From Aquabacterium sp. CECT 9606 (GTDB lineage Bacteria; Pseudomonadota; Gammaproteobacteria; Burkholderiales; Burkholderiaceae_C): 64,000 nucleotides of DNA. Position numbers and translations under genes: made by a program. Under the pieces are notes generated by a model. The model ran no database searches and had not been told where the DNA came from. It saw nothing but the letters and a program-made list of their open reading frames with translations. This document shows positions 36,096 through 46,271 of this stretch, one piece after another; the stretch's first letter is position 1; every line of letters begins with the position of its first letter. The stretch spans positions 62,001-126,000 of the forward strand of contig NZ_CAKKNB010000005.1 in NCBI RefSeq assembly GCF_918741295.1, written 5' to 3'.

Positions 36096-36884
36096 ATGAG
36101 GACTGACATGCACGGCGCATGCCACTTTGATGCAGGGCGATGCCACATCGGATGCGCGGGCTGGGCCTTGCCCAAGGACGCGCAGGGCGCGTTCGCGCCT
36201 GAGGGCAGCCACCTGGAGCGTTACGCCAGCCGCTTGAACGCTGTGGAGATCAATTCCAGCTTCTACCGGTCGCACAAGCCGGCCACCTACGCTCGTTGGG
36301 CCGCCAGCGTTCCGCCGGCATTCCGCTTTTCCGTCAAGCTGCCCAAGGCCATCACCCACGAGCGCCGTCTGGGGGATTGCCAAGATCTGCTGGACACCTT
36401 TTTGACAGAGGCCGGGCAATTGGGCGAGAAGCTGGGATGCCTGCTGGTTCAATTGCCACCCAGCCTGGCTTTGCAAACCAAACAGGGCAACACATTCTTC
36501 GCCTCGCTGCGTGAGCGCCATGCGGGCCCCGTGGTGATCGAGCCCCGGCACACCAGTTGGTTCGGGCCGGAGGGCTCGGCACTGTTGTCTCAGCATGGCA
36601 TTGATCTGGTTCTGGCCGATCCGGCCCCCTGCGCTGGCGCGGCCTGGCCCTTGGTGCCCGAAGGCGGCCCATCTTCTCGCGTCGCCTACTATCGTCTGCA
36701 TGGTTCACCGCGCATTTACCACGATGCCTATGGCCAGGCCTATCTGCAGGCCTTGGCGCATCGGTTGCGGGCCGTTGCGCCACACTTTGCATCGGTCTGG
36801 TGCGTGTTCGACAACACTGCCCTGGGCGCGGCGATCTTCAATGCGCTGGAGCTCTTCAGCTCGCTGAACCGAATGCCGCCTTAG
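36096..36884 (+). CDS. DUF72 (YecE-like) family protein
   Basis: A 262-residue TIM-barrel-like protein of the DUF72/YecE family, function unknown. Family motifs are [73 protein letters not shown] and the final [10 protein letters not shown] 36096 is taken as start, with a close alternative at 36108; the frame is open far upstream, antisense to ureE, but without homology. It sits inside the urease cluster on the opposite strand, with its stop overlapping the ureC stop by 4 bases. Confidence 0.88.
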   Translation: MRTDMHGACHFDAGRCHIGCAGWALPKDAQGAFAPEGSHLERYASRLNAVEINSSFYRSHKPATYARWAASVPPAFRFSVKLPKAITHERRLGDCQDLLDTFLTEAGQLGEKLGCLLVQLPPSLALQTKQGNTFFASLRERHAGPVVIEPRHTSWFGPEGSALLSQHGIDLVLADPAPCAGAAWPLVPEGGPSSRVAYYRLHGSPRIYHDAYGQAYLQALAHRLRAVAPHFASVWCVFDNTALGAAIFNALELFSSLNRMPP

Positions 36885-38608
36885 AACAAGAAATAGCGCT
36901 GCGCCATCGGCAGCACCGTGGCCGGCTCGCAAGTCAGCAACTGGCCATCGGCGCGCACCTGGTAGGTTTGCGCGTCAATCTCCATCACCGGCAGGTAGTC
37001 GTTGTGGACCATGTCCATCTTCTTGACACTGCGGCAGCCCTTGACGGCGGACACGGTTTTCTTCAAACCATATTGCTCGGGCAGGCCCGCGGCCACACCA
37101 GCCTGGCTCATGAACGTCAAGGAGGTGCGGGGCAGGGCGCCACCATGCGATCCGAACATCGAACGGTAATGCACCGGCTGCGGCGTGGGGATGGAGGCGT
37201 TCGGATCACCCATGGCGGCGGCCGCGATGAAGCCGCCCTTCAGGATGAGCGAAGGCTTGACCCCAAAAAATGCTGGGCGCCACACCACCAGATCGGCCCA
37301 TTTGCCTTCTTCGATGCTACCGACCTCGTGCGAGATGCCGTGCGCCAGCGCCGGGTTGATCGTGTACTTGGCCACATAGCGCTTGATGCGGGCGTTGTCG
37401 TGGCGGTCGGAGTCGCCAGGCAACTTGCCGCGTTGCGACTTCATCTTGTGGGCGGTTTGCCACGTGCGCATGATGACCTCGCCGACGCGGCCCATGGCCT
37501 GCGAGTCGGAACTGAACATGCTGATGGCGCCCAGGTCGTGCAGGATGTCTTCGGCGGCGATGGTTTCGCGGCGGATGCGGCTTTCGGCGAAGGCCAGGTC
37601 TTCGGCGATGGAGGCGTCCAGGTGGTGGCACACCATGAGCATGTCCAGGTGCTCGTCGATGGTGTTGACCGTGAAGGGCCGCGTCGGGTTGGTCGATGAA
37701 GGCAACACATTGGGCTCGCCCACCACCTTCATGATGTCGGGCGCATGCCCGCCGCCAGCGCCCTCCGTGTGGAAGCTGTGGATGGTGCGGCCCTTGAAGG
37801 CGGCCACTGTGTCTTCCACAAAGCCGGATTCGTTCAGGGTGTCCGAGTGGATGGCCACCTGGATGTCGGTCTCTTCGGCCACGCTCAGGCAGGTGTCGAT
37901 GGCAGCGGGCGTGGTGCCCCAGTCTTCATGCAGCTTCAGACCGATCACGCCGGCCTCGACCTGCTGGCGCAGGGCCTCGGGGCGGCTGGCATTGCCCTTG
38001 CCCAAAAAGCCCAGGTTCATGGGGAAGGCGTCGCCAGCCTGCATCATCAGCTTGATGTTCTCGGGGCCGGGCGTGCAGGTGGTGGCGAAGGTGCCGGTGG
38101 CCGGGCCAGTGCCGCCGCCGATCATGGTGGTCACCCCGCTCATCAGCGCTTCTTCGATCTGCTGTGGGCAGATGAAGTGGATGTGCGTGTCGATGCCACC
38201 AGCGGTCACGATCATGCCTTCAGCCGCGATGACCTCGGTGCCGGGGCCGACGACGATGTCCACGCCCGGTTGCACGTCGGGGTTGCCGGCCTTGCCGATC
38301 TTGAAGATGCGTCCGCTGCGCAGGCCGATGTCGGCCTTGACGATGCCCCAGTGGTCCAGGATCAAGGCATTGGTGAGCACGCAATCGACCGCGTCCATGG
38401 GGCCGGGGCCGTTGATGCGCTGGCTCTGGCCCATGCCGTCGCGGATGGTCTTGCCGCCGCCGAACTTGACTTCTTCGCCATAGCCGCCAGCGCGCAAGGT
38501 CAGGTCTTGTTCCACCTCGATGACCAAGTCGGTGTCGGCCAGGCGCAAGCGGTCACCCACGGTGGGGCCGAACATTTCAGCGTAGGCACGCCGTTGGATG
38601 GTTGCCAT
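36881..38608 (-). CDS. ureC: Urease alpha subunit
   Basis: Catalytic subunit (575 residues) with the bi-nickel centre. [14 protein letters not shown] gives the first two His ligands, Lys225 in [12 protein letters not shown] is the residue carbamylated to bridge the nickels, and [20 protein letters not shown] is the mobile flap with its conserved Cys-His-His; [13 protein letters not shown] supplies the Asp ligand region. All active-site residues I can check are present. It follows ureB by 22 bases. Its 3' end overlaps the convergent DUF72 gene, which interrupts the operon before ureEFG. Confidence 0.97.
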   Translation of the reverse strand: MATIQRRAYAEMFGPTVGDRLRLADTDLVIEVEQDLTLRAGGYGEEVKFGGGKTIRDGMGQSQRINGPGPMDAVDCVLTNALILDHWGIVKADIGLRSGRIFKIGKAGNPDVQPGVDIVVGPGTEVIAAEGMIVTAGGIDTHIHFICPQQIEEALMSGVTTMIGGGTGPATGTFATTCTPGPENIKLMMQAGDAFPMNLGFLGKGNASRPEALRQQVEAGVIGLKLHEDWGTTPAAIDTCLSVAEETDIQVAIHSDTLNESGFVEDTVAAFKGRTIHSFHTEGAGGGHAPDIMKVVGEPNVLPSSTNPTRPFTVNTIDEHLDMLMVCHHLDASIAEDLAFAESRIRRETIAAEDILHDLGAISMFSSDSQAMGRVGEVIMRTWQTAHKMKSQRGKLPGDSDRHDNARIKRYVAKYTINPALAHGISHEVGSIEEGKWADLVVWRPAFFGVKPSLILKGGFIAAAAMGDPNASIPTPQPVHYRSMFGSHGGALPRTSLTFMSQAGVAAGLPEQYGLKKTVSAVKGCRSVKKMDMVHNDYLPVMEIDAQTYQVRADGQLLTCEPATVLPMAQRYFLF

Positions 38609-38630
38609 CAGAAAAAGTCCTTCGCCAAAA

Positions 38631-38936
38631 TCAGAGGGGGCCTTGGGTCAGGCCACGGAATCCATAGACGATGCGGTCGCCGGCGTAATCGACCAGTTCA
38701 ACGGTGCGCTGCTGGCCGGGCTCGAAGCGCACGGCGGTGCCCGAGGCGATGTTCAGGCGCATGCCATGGGCAGCGCCCCGGTCAAATCGCAGGCCGGCGT
38801 TGGTTTCGCTGAAGTGGTAGTGCGAGCCGACCTGGATGGGGCGGTCGCCCGTGTTTTCAACGACCAGGGTGATGGTGCGCCGGCCGGGATTGATGTCGTG
38901 GTCAGGGCCGTCGGTGATCAGTTCGCCAGGGATCAT
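38631..38936 (-). CDS. ureB: Urease beta subunit
   Basis: Structural subunit of 101 residues with the family start [20 protein letters not shown] and core [18 protein letters not shown] and [21 protein letters not shown]. Separate beta and gamma subunits are the bacterial pattern. It lies between ureJ (11 bases before) and ureC. Confidence 0.96.
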   Translation of the reverse strand: MIPGELITDGPDHDINPGRRTITLVVENTGDRPIQVGSHYHFSETNAGLRFDRGAAHGMRLNIASGTAVRFEPGQQRTVELVDYAGDRIVYGFRGLTQGPL

Positions 38937-38947
38937 GGTGGGCTCCT

Positions 38948-39586
38948 TCAGAACACGACAGCGATAGCGGGGCTCAGGAGACCAAGGCCGAAGGTGGCGA
39001 CACCGATGCCTGCGACGCGGGGCAACCAGCGGCTGTGTTGGCGCAAAGCCAGCCCGAGGCCGATGCCGGCTGCGTGCAGGACCAGGGTGCTCAAGACCAT
39101 GCCGGTGAGCGCGGTGCCGGCCTGGCCGCCCAGCTCCTGGCCGTGCGCCAGCCCGTGGAAGAGGGCGAAACCGGCCACCAGTGCGGCGCCGATGCCGGTT
39201 GGCAGCTCGATGCGCGCGGCCACCAGCAGCCCCAGCGCCAGCAGCGAGGCGGCAATCATGGGTTCAACACCGGGCAATGCGACGCCGTTCAGGGCCATCA
39301 AAGCGCCCAACAACAAGGTGGTGGCAAACGCCAGTGGCACGGACAAAAGGCGCCCCGGACCACCCATTGACGATGTCTTGCCGCCCAGGCTCAAGGCACT
39401 CCACAAGCCCACACTGACCATGGCGGCTAAGTGGTCCAGGCCCGTCAGGGGGTGGGCGATGCCGACCATGAAGCTGCCCAAGGTGTCATGGGCGTGGCTC
39501 AATCCATCAGCCCCCATGTGCGCTTCGGCGGTAGACGCCAAAAAAGCAGTGGCCAAGATGGTGCGGTGAGCAAGGTGTTTGAGCAT
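38948..39586 (-). CDS. ureJ: HupE/UreJ family membrane protein
   Basis: A 212-residue protein with an N-terminal signal-like segment ending at AEAH, then about 6 TM helices. The signature [19 protein letters not shown] and the later [13 protein letters not shown] carry the His residues proposed to bind nickel. HupE/UreJ proteins are nickel permeases or metal-delivery proteins tied to urease and hydrogenase. ATG 39586 gives a normal signal peptide; 39640 would add a non-homologous stretch. Placement between ureA and ureB is common in Burkholderiales. Confidence 0.9.
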   Translation of the reverse strand: MLKHLAHRTILATAFLASTAEAHMGADGLSHAHDTLGSFMVGIAHPLTGLDHLAAMVSVGLWSALSLGGKTSSMGGPGRLLSVPLAFATTLLLGALMALNGVALPGVEPMIAASLLALGLLVAARIELPTGIGAALVAGFALFHGLAHGQELGGQAGTALTGMVLSTLVLHAAGIGLGLALRQHSRWLPRVAGIGVATFGLGLLSPAIAVVF

Positions 39587-39659
39587 GTCGTTGATCCGGG
39601 GCTGAAACAGGGATGGCCTGATTGCACTTAAATGGTGCAAAAAGATGATTGAAAGGCGC

Positions 39660-39962
39660 TTAGGCGATAGGTTGGTGCACTGTCACCAATTTGGTGCCAT
39701 CGGGGAAGGTCGCTTCCACCTGTATTTCAGGCACCATGTCGGCCACGCCGTCCATGACGTCATGGCGGCTCAGCACGGTTTTGCCTTCGCTCATCAAGGT
39801 GGCCACGGTTTTGCCGTCGCGGGCGCCTTCCATGATGGCGGCGGTGATCAAGGCCACAGCTTCCGGGTAATTCAGCTTGAGACCTCGGGCCTTGCGCCGC
39901 TCGGCCAGCAAGGCTGCCGTGAAGATCAGCAGCTTGTCTTTCTCTCGTGGGGTCAGTTCCAT
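39660..39962 (-). CDS. ureA: Urease gamma subunit
   Basis: Structural subunit of exactly 100 residues, [20 protein letters not shown] through [21 protein letters not shown] to VTVHQPIA, a near-textbook UreA. First gene of ureAJBC. In most Burkholderiales ureD lies just upstream; here the upstream neighbour is the divergent sensor kinase gene, only 52 bases away, so both promoters must share that short gap or lie within the genes. Confidence 0.97.
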   Translation of the reverse strand: MELTPREKDKLLIFTAALLAERRKARGLKLNYPEAVALITAAIMEGARDGKTVATLMSEGKTVLSRHDVMDGVADMVPEIQVEATFPDGTKLVTVHQPIA

Positions 39963-39971
39963 TGTTGTTCT

Positions 39972-39987
39972 CGGCACCGAAATTGCG
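39972..39987 (+). promoter_or_regulatory. Candidate sigma-54 promoter for the sensor kinase
   Basis: CGGCACCGAAATTGC places GG (39973-39974) and GC (39985-39986) at the exact sigma-54 spacing, with CAC and TTGC matching the consensus TGGCAC-N5-TTGC except for the first T. Transcription would start about 17 bases before ATG 40015. Nitrogen-related genes often use sigma-54. No activator site was seen, and one such match can arise by chance in GC-rich DNA. Confidence 0.35.
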
Positions 39988-40014
39988 GCAGCGGCCGTTG
40001 ATGAAGTGCCCACT

Positions 40015-43000
40015 ATGCAAGACACACGCCAAATGAGTCCAGCCGCCGAACGGCGTATTGATGAACTGCCCGCCGCCGAAGAGGAGTCTTCCGCCGATTT
40101 GCTGGGAGACCAGGCCCTGCAACGCGTGGTCAAGGTGCGGCGCGACTACAACACCTGGGTTGGCAGCGAGACGCTGGAAGACTACGCCCTGCGCTTCACC
40201 CCCCGGTCTTTCCGGAAATGGAGCGAATGGCGGGTGGCCAACACCGCCTTTGGCGCGGCGTCCTTTCTGGTGCTGGAGGCCGTTGGCGCGACTCTGATGG
40301 TGGAGCACGGCTTCATCAACGCCTTGTGGGCCATCCTGGCCACGGGCTTGATCATCTTGCTGGCCGGCTGGCCGATCAGTGTTTACGCGGCCCGTCACGG
40401 CGTGGACATGGACCTGCTGACGCGCGGTGCGGGCTTTGGCTACATCGGCTCCACCATCACCTCGCTGATCTACGCCACCTTCACCTTCATCTTCTTCGCG
40501 CTGGAGGCCGCGATCATGGCCTACGCGCTGGAGTTGGCCTTCGACATCCCACCCGCCTGGGGCTACCTGATCTGCGCGGTGGTGGTGGTGCCGCTGGTCA
40601 CGCACGGGGTCACGGTCATCAGCCGATTGCAGGTGTGGACGCAACCGCTGTGGTTGGTGATGCTGGTGCTGCCTTACATCTACGTGTTCAAGGCGAACCC
40701 GCATGTGTTGAGCGACCTGGTGGGCTATGGCGGAGCGCAGGGGCAGGCGCCGGGTTTCAACCTCATGTCGTTTGGCGCGGCCATGACGGTGGGTGTGGCC
40801 CTGATCACGCAAATGGGCGAGCAGGCCGACTACCTGCGCTTCATGCCCGAGCGGCAGGCCCAGCACAAGGCGCGCTGGTGGTTCAGTGTGTTCATGGGCG
40901 GGCCGGGTTGGGTGATTCCGGGCGTGCTCAAGATGCTGGGGGGCACGGTGCTGGCCTACCTGGCTTTGAGCATGTCGGTACCGGCCGACCGCGCGGTCGA
41001 TCCCAATCAGATGTACCTTTTGGCCTACGAGTCGATGTTCTCGAATCTGAGCTGGGCGGTGGCCGCCACCTGCCTGTTCGTGGTCATCTCGCAGCTCAAG
41101 ATCAACGTTACCAACGCCTATGCCGGCTCGCTGGCCTGGTCCAACTTCTTCGCGCGCATCACGCACAGCCACCCGGGGCGCGTGGTCTGGGTGGTGTTCA
41201 ACACCATGATCGCCTTGATGCTGATGGAGCTGAACGTGTTCCAGGCCCTGGGGCGCGTGCTGGGGCTGTATTCCAACATCGCCATCGCCTGGATGATGGC
41301 CGTGGTGGCCGACCTGGTGATCAACAAGCCCATGGGTTGGTCGCCCAAAGGCATCGAGTTCAAACGGGCTTATCTGTATGACGTGAACCCGGTGGGCGTG
41401 GGCGCCATGAGCGCGGCGTCCATCCTGTCGGTGACGGCCTACCTGGGCTGGCTGGGGCCGATGGCGCAGGCCTTCTCCGCCTTGATCGCGCTGGTCACGG
41501 CTTTGGTCACTTCGCCGCTGATCGCCTGGTTCACCCAGGGGCGTTACTACATCGCCCGCCAAGCCGAACTCAAGGCACCCGGTTGCGAAACCTGTCCGTC
41601 CCGGCAAGGCACCAAGGGCGTTTACCGCTGCACGGTGTGCGAGCGCGAGTATGAAGGCGAGGACATGGCCCATTGCCCGGCCTACCAGGGCTTCATCTGC
41701 TCGCTGTGCTGCTCGCTGGATGCGCGCTGCCATGATCTGTGCAAACCGGAAGCGCGCTGGTCGGTGCAGTGGCGGGCCGTGGGGGAAAAGCTGCTGCCGG
41801 CCTTTGTCTGGCAACGTCTGGACACCGAGCTTGGCCATTTCATGCTGTTGATGGGTGGCTTGGTGCCCGCGCTGGCGCTGCTGTTCGCCCTGATCTTCAA
41901 CCACGAGTTGCGCGCTTTGGACCAACCGGCTACTGCAGGCTTGACCGATGCGCTGCAGAGCGGTTTCCTCAAGGTGTTTGCCGTGCTGTTGGTGATCTCG
42001 GGGGTGGTGGGCTGGTGGCTGGTGCTGGCGCACAAAAGCCGCAAGGTGGCGCAAGAAGAGTCCAACCGCCAGACTCACCTGCTGGTGCGCGAGGTGGAGC
42101 TGCACCGACGCACCGACGAAAAACTGCAGCAGGCCAAGCGCACCGCCGAGCAGGCCAATCAGGCCAAGAGCCGCTACATCTCGACCATCAGCCACGAGCT
42201 GCGCACACCGCTCAACAGCATCCTGGGCTACGCGCAGTTGCTGGACGAGGACCAGCGCCTGCCCGAGCACGCCAGGCATGGGGTGGAGGTGATCAAGCGC
42301 GGAGGAGACCATTTGCTGTCCTTGATTGAGGGCACCCTGGACATCGCCCGCATCGAAAGTGGCAAGCTGACGCTGGACGTCAAGCCCATGCGCCTGTTCG
42401 AGTCCCTGCAACAGATCATCAACATGCTGCAACCTCAGGCCTTGAGCAAGGGCCTGAGCTTTGAAGTGGAGCTGGACGCGGCCTTGCCTGAGGTGGTGCG
42501 GGCGGACGAGCGCCGCGTGCGCCAGATCCTGTTCAATGTGCTGGGCAACGCGGTGAAGTTCACCTCGCAAGGCGGCGTGAAATTCCGTGTCAGCTATGCG
42601 CGCGAGATTGCCTTGGTCGAGGTCATCGACACCGGGCCGGGCATCCCCATCGACGAGCTGGAGCGGGTCTTCGAGCCTTTTGCTCGTGGATCTTCCGTGG
42701 CGGGCTCATCGGTGGCGGGCACCGGCCTGGGGCTGACCATCAGCAAGATGCTCACCGACCTGATGGGCGGCGAGATGAAGGTCAGCAGTGTGGAGGGGCA
42801 GGGCACGGTGTTCCGCATTCGCCTGTTCCTGCCGCAGGTGCGGCTCACGCAGGCCGACCGCTCGGTGCCCTTGGGCGTGCGCACCGGCTATGTGGGCGAC
42901 CGCCGCCGCGTCTGGGTGGTGGACAATGAAGAGGCCGACCGTGGCTTGCTGGTGCGCATCCTGGAGCCTTTGGGCTTTGACGTCACCCCGCTTGCCTCCG

Positions 43001-43578
43001 GTGTCGAGTGCTTGGCCCTGTTGCGCAGTTGCCCGCAGGCGCAAGAGCCCCATGCGGTGCTGATGGACCTCGCCATGCCGGGCATCGACGGCTGGACCAC
43101 GATCCGCACGATCAAGCAGGAAGGCTTGAGCCGCGCGCCGATCGCCATCGTGTCGGCCAATGCCTTTGACAAGGGCATGGACAATGACGTGGGCATCGCC
43201 TTCGAAGATTTCATCGTCAAGCCCGTGCGCAAGGCGGAATTGCTGGATTGGCTGGGCCGGCGGCTGACTCTGCAATGGATCGAAGCGCAGCGCCCCACCA
43301 TTGGCACGCCCATGCTGGAGGCGGCTGCACAAAGTGCCGCGGGCGATGGCATGCAGGTGCTGCCATCGCTCAAGGCCTTGCAAAGCCTGGAAGAACTGAT
43401 CGACGCGGGCTACGTGCGCGGTGTGCACAAAACACTGGACCAGATCGCGGCGGCCGAACCCCAATGCGAAGCCTTTGTTCAAAACATGCGCCACCTGGCC
43501 AGACAGTTCCAGCTGGACGCCTTGGCCGATGCCGTCAAGCGGGCGCTGGTGCAGTTCCATGCACAATCGCGCCCATGA
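40015..43578 (+). CDS. NCS1-transporter-like hybrid sensor histidine kinase/response regulator with Cys-rich module
   Basis: A 1,187-residue membrane sensor. Residues about 60-520 form a 12-TM NCS1 (cytosine/purine/hydantoin) permease-like domain ([35 protein letters not shown]). Residues 524-577 hold ten cysteines: C-x2-C, x11, C-x2-C, x11, then C-x7-C-x2-CC-x5-C-x3-C, a probable metal-binding module. Two more TM helices (about 605-690) and a coiled coil lead to the HisKA domain with His727 ([19 protein letters not shown]), HATPase_c ([29 protein letters not shown]) and a receiver domain with Asp1018. ATG 40015 is 52 bases from divergent ureA. The stop overlaps the next gene (ATGA). Its place between urease and urea transport genes suggests it senses urea, a purine-breakdown product, or nitrogen flux. 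Confidence 0.9.
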   Translation: MQDTRQMSPAAERRIDELPAAEEESSADLLGDQALQRVVKVRRDYNTWVGSETLEDYALRFTPRSFRKWSEWRVANTAFGAASFLVLEAVGATLMVEHGFINALWAILATGLIILLAGWPISVYAARHGVDMDLLTRGAGFGYIGSTITSLIYATFTFIFFALEAAIMAYALELAFDIPPAWGYLICAVVVVPLVTHGVTVISRLQVWTQPLWLVMLVLPYIYVFKANPHVLSDLVGYGGAQGQAPGFNLMSFGAAMTVGVALITQMGEQADYLRFMPERQAQHKARWWFSVFMGGPGWVIPGVLKMLGGTVLAYLALSMSVPADRAVDPNQMYLLAYESMFSNLSWAVAATCLFVVISQLKINVTNAYAGSLAWSNFFARITHSHPGRVVWVVFNTMIALMLMELNVFQALGRVLGLYSNIAIAWMMAVVADLVINKPMGWSPKGIEFKRAYLYDVNPVGVGAMSAASILSVTAYLGWLGPMAQAFSALIALVTALVTSPLIAWFTQGRYYIARQAELKAPGCETCPSRQGTKGVYRCTVCEREYEGEDMAHCPAYQGFICSLCCSLDARCHDLCKPEARWSVQWRAVGEKLLPAFVWQRLDTELGHFMLLMGGLVPALALLFALIFNHELRALDQPATAGLTDALQSGFLKVFAVLLVISGVVGWWLVLAHKSRKVAQEESNRQTHLLVREVELHRRTDEKLQQAKRTAEQANQAKSRYISTISHELRTPLNSILGYAQLLDEDQRLPEHARHGVEVIKRGGDHLLSLIEGTLDIARIESGKLTLDVKPMRLFESLQQIINMLQPQALSKGLSFEVELDAALPEVVRADERRVRQILFNVLGNAVKFTSQGGVKFRVSYAREIALVEVIDTGPGIPIDELERVFEPFARGSSVAGSSVAGTGLGLTISKMLTDLMGGEMKVSSVEGQGTVFRIRLFLPQVRLTQADRSVPLGVRTGYVGDRRRVWVVDNEEADRGLLVRILEPLGFDVTPLASGVECLALLRSCPQAQEPHAVLMDLAMPGIDGWTTIRTIKQEGLSRAPIAIVSANAFDKGMDNDVGIAFEDFIVKPVRKAELLDWLGRRLTLQWIEAQRPTIGTPMLEAAAQSAAGDGMQVLPSLKALQSLEELIDAGYVRGVHKTLDQIAAAEPQCEAFVQNMRHLARQFQLDALADAVKRALVQFHAQSRP

Positions 43579-44534
43579 TCCCGATGCTTGACCGACTCGA
43601 CCGCAGCCGCACCGACGTCGTGCTCATCGTCGATGACGTGCCCGACAACCTCTCGCTCTTGCACGACGCGCTGGACGAGGCGGGCTACACGGTGCTGGTG
43701 GCCACGCATGGCGAAGCGGCCTTGCAGCGCGCCAGCCAGTCGGTGCCCGACATCATCCTGCTGGACGCCCTGATGCCCGGCATGGACGGTTTTGAAGTGG
43801 CGCGCCGCCTGAAGGCGCAGCCCGAAACCAGCCACATCCCCATCGTCTTCATGACTGGCCTCACCGAGACCGAGCACGTGGTGGCCGCCTTCGACGCTGG
43901 TGGCGTGGACTACGTCACCAAGCCGATCCGGCCTCGAGAAGTGCTGGCACGCATCGTTTCTCACATGGCCAGCGCCCGGCAGGCGCGCCAGGCCCGCAAT
44001 GCCCTGGACGCTTTTGGCCACGCATCGATGACGGTGCGCTTGTCTGATGGCCGCGTGATGTGGCAGACGCCCTTGGCGCGCAAGCTCTTGCAGCAGTACT
44101 TCGAGACGCCCGAGACCGTGGCGCCCGATGAGCTGGTGGCGTGGCTGCGCCAGGTCACGCCCAGCGCTTTGGCCGACATGGCCACGGGCAAGCCGCCACC
44201 ATCCTGGCTGGTGCAGCAAGGTGGCCGGCGCCTGAGCTTTGCCTTGCACGAACCCACGGGCGACGACAACTGGTTGCTGGTGATGCGAGAGACTTCAGAC
44301 GAAGCGGCGATTGAGGCCTTGACCCAGGAGCTCAAACTCACGGCCCGCGAAGGCGAGGTGCTTTATTGGGTGGTCAAAGGCAAGACCAACCGCGACATCG
44401 GCGACATCCTGGGCACCAGCCCGGCCACGGTCAAAAAGCAGCTGGAACACGTGTTCGCCAAGCTCGGCGTTGAGACCCGCACCGCGGCGGCTGGCCTCGC
44501 CATGAGCCGCGTGGGCCAACTGAAAATGCGCTGA
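43575..44534 (+). CDS. Response regulator with receiver and LuxR-type HTH domains
   Basis: A 319-residue regulator: receiver domain at 14-135 (acidic pair Asp20/21, phospho-acceptor Asp64 in LLDALMPGMDGFE, Lys in YVTKPIRP), a middle section of about 100 residues that looks PAS-like and unassigned, then a C-terminal LuxR/NarL HTH at 253-315 (LTAREGEVLYWVVKGKTNRDIGDILGTSPATVKKQL). ATG 43575 overlaps the kinase stop, so the two proteins are made together and form a phosphorelay. The palindrome before urtA (47052-47069) is a candidate target. Confidence 0.92.
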   Translation: MIPMLDRLDRSRTDVVLIVDDVPDNLSLLHDALDEAGYTVLVATHGEAALQRASQSVPDIILLDALMPGMDGFEVARRLKAQPETSHIPIVFMTGLTETEHVVAAFDAGGVDYVTKPIRPREVLARIVSHMASARQARQARNALDAFGHASMTVRLSDGRVMWQTPLARKLLQQYFETPETVAPDELVAWLRQVTPSALADMATGKPPPSWLVQQGGRRLSFALHEPTGDDNWLLVMRETSDEAAIEALTQELKLTAREGEVLYWVVKGKTNRDIGDILGTSPATVKKQLEHVFAKLGVETRTAAAGLAMSRVGQLKMR

Positions 44535-44668
44535 GCGCCCCTCATGCGCAGGCAAGTCGTGATCAATTGACCGCAGAAGGGTCTTTCTGCTACGGCCAGT
44601 TCAACTCTGCTGGCTACACTGATCTGCACTGACGCCTGGGACCTCGTCCCGACTGGAAAGGGCTGCGG

Positions 44669-46270
44669 ATGTCGGGTTTTCCCGGTGTTGATCTGATCGA
44701 AGCCAAAGGGCAACTCTGGTTGCACCACCGGCCTATGCCTGACCGTCCCGCTTTGACCGTCGAGGTGGCCAGGGATTTGATCAGCCAAGCCGGGCATGCT
44801 CACTGGTTCTTGCTGGGCGATCAACTGCAGCAGGCCGCGAGCCGCTCCGCCAGCGAGGAGACCTTCCAACTCCCTGTCGCCGAGCCGCGAGACGCCCGTT
44901 TCGAGCTGGAGATAGCGCCCGATGCCATGAGCGCCTGGGTGACGGTCACGCCGGCACAAGGCGGCAGCCCTCTGAACGTGAGCGACATGGTCCAGGCCCT
45001 GGCCCAGGGTGGCGTGCTGTTTGGCGTTGACGATGCCGCCTTGCAACAAGCCTGTGCGTCGGCCGAAGTCAGCCGGGTGTTGGTGGCCCAAGGCAAACCC
45101 GCCCGCAATGGCGAAGACGCCCGCTTCGAGATGCTGGTCGATGTCACGCGCGATCGCAGCCCGAAGGTGGGCGAGAACGGCTTGATCGACTTCCGGGAGC
45201 TGGGCGACATCCCGGTGGTCGAGGCCGACCAGGCCTTGATGAGGATCATCCCCGAGACCGTGGGGTTTCTGGGGCGCAACATCCGCGCCGAAGTGCTGGA
45301 GCCGGCGCGTGGCCAACCGGTGGCTTTTGCGGCCGACCTGCCTGGCGCGCAAGTCGATGCCCAAGACCCGAGGCTGCTGCGCGCGGTGTTCAAGGGGCAG
45401 CCGGTGCGCGTCGGTGATGGCGTCATGGTCGAGAAGGTGGTGTTTTTCAAAGGTGCCAGCATGGCGTCGGGCAACATCGCTTTCGACGGCACGGTGCATG
45501 TCGAAGGCGACGTGCTCACCGGCATGAAAGTGCAGGCCAGCGGCGACATCATCGTGACCGGGACTGTGGACGGTGGGCACCTGGAGGCCGGTGGCAGCAT
45601 CAAGGTGGGGGGCGGCATCATCGCCCTGGCCAGCGCGCGTGCAGGCGATTCGGTCTCGGCCCGGTTTGTAGAGCATGCCAGCGTGGATGCCGGTGTCGGC
45701 ATCGCCATCGACAGCATGGCGCTGCAAAGCCAGTTGCAGGCCGGCAACCAGATCATCGTGGGCACGCAATCACCGCAGCGTGGGCGCCTGGTGGGCGGCT
45801 CTGCCCGCGCCATGATGCTGATCAGGGTGCCCCTGCTGGGTGATCCTGCCAGCATGGTCACCCAGGTGCTGGTGGGCGTCAACCCGGTGCTGGAGGCCCA
45901 GTACCAGGAGGTGTTGGGCCTGATCGCCAAGCAAAACCAGGAGGAAGAAAACCTCAGCAAACTCGTTCAGCACCTGACCCGCCAAGGCGACAAGACCGGG
46001 GTGCTGGAGAGGGTGCGGTCCACCTGGGCGCAGGCTTTGCAGGCGCTGGGTTTGCTGCTCGTGCGCAAAGACGAGCTGGAAAAGCAAATGGCTTTGTTCG
46101 GCAACGCACGTGTCGAGATTGGCGCGGGTCTGTCGGGCGCGGTGGACCTGGCTTTTGGCAAGACGCAGCGCCGGCTTCGCCGCTCTTATGACATCGGTTA
46201 TTTCTCGGTGGACAAGGGCGTGGTCCTGTTCACCCCACCGGATGGCGAACCCATGGTGGTGGACGGCTGA
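44669..46270 (+). CDS. DUF342 (FapA-like) protein
   Basis: A 533-residue cytoplasmic protein of the DUF342/FapA family. The middle section (about 255-390) is a right-handed beta-helix with repeating glycine turns (GNIAFDGTVHVEGDVLTG, GDIIVTGTVDGGHLEAGGSI), preceded by an alpha/beta N-domain and followed by a coiled coil (about 420-480). Family members have been tied to polymer or flagellar placement and cell polarity, but function here is unknown. AAAGGG lies before ATG 44669. It is 135 bases after the response regulator and tail-to-tail with the next gene. Confidence 0.85.
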   Translation: MSGFPGVDLIEAKGQLWLHHRPMPDRPALTVEVARDLISQAGHAHWFLLGDQLQQAASRSASEETFQLPVAEPRDARFELEIAPDAMSAWVTVTPAQGGSPLNVSDMVQALAQGGVLFGVDDAALQQACASAEVSRVLVAQGKPARNGEDARFEMLVDVTRDRSPKVGENGLIDFRELGDIPVVEADQALMRIIPETVGFLGRNIRAEVLEPARGQPVAFAADLPGAQVDAQDPRLLRAVFKGQPVRVGDGVMVEKVVFFKGASMASGNIAFDGTVHVEGDVLTGMKVQASGDIIVTGTVDGGHLEAGGSIKVGGGIIALASARAGDSVSARFVEHASVDAGVGIAIDSMALQSQLQAGNQIIVGTQSPQRGRLVGGSARAMMLIRVPLLGDPASMVTQVLVGVNPVLEAQYQEVLGLIAKQNQEEENLSKLVQHLTRQGDKTGVLERVRSTWAQALQALGLLLVRKDELEKQMALFGNARVEIGAGLSGAVDLAFGKTQRRLRRSYDIGYFSVDKGVVLFTPPDGEPMVVDG

Positions 46271-46271
46271 G

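Noticed and set aside
39760-42570. A 936-codon minus-strand frame opposite the sensor kinase
   Set aside because: His/Gln/Arg-rich composition typical of antisense GC-rich frames; it runs through ureA in another frame and has no family resemblance.
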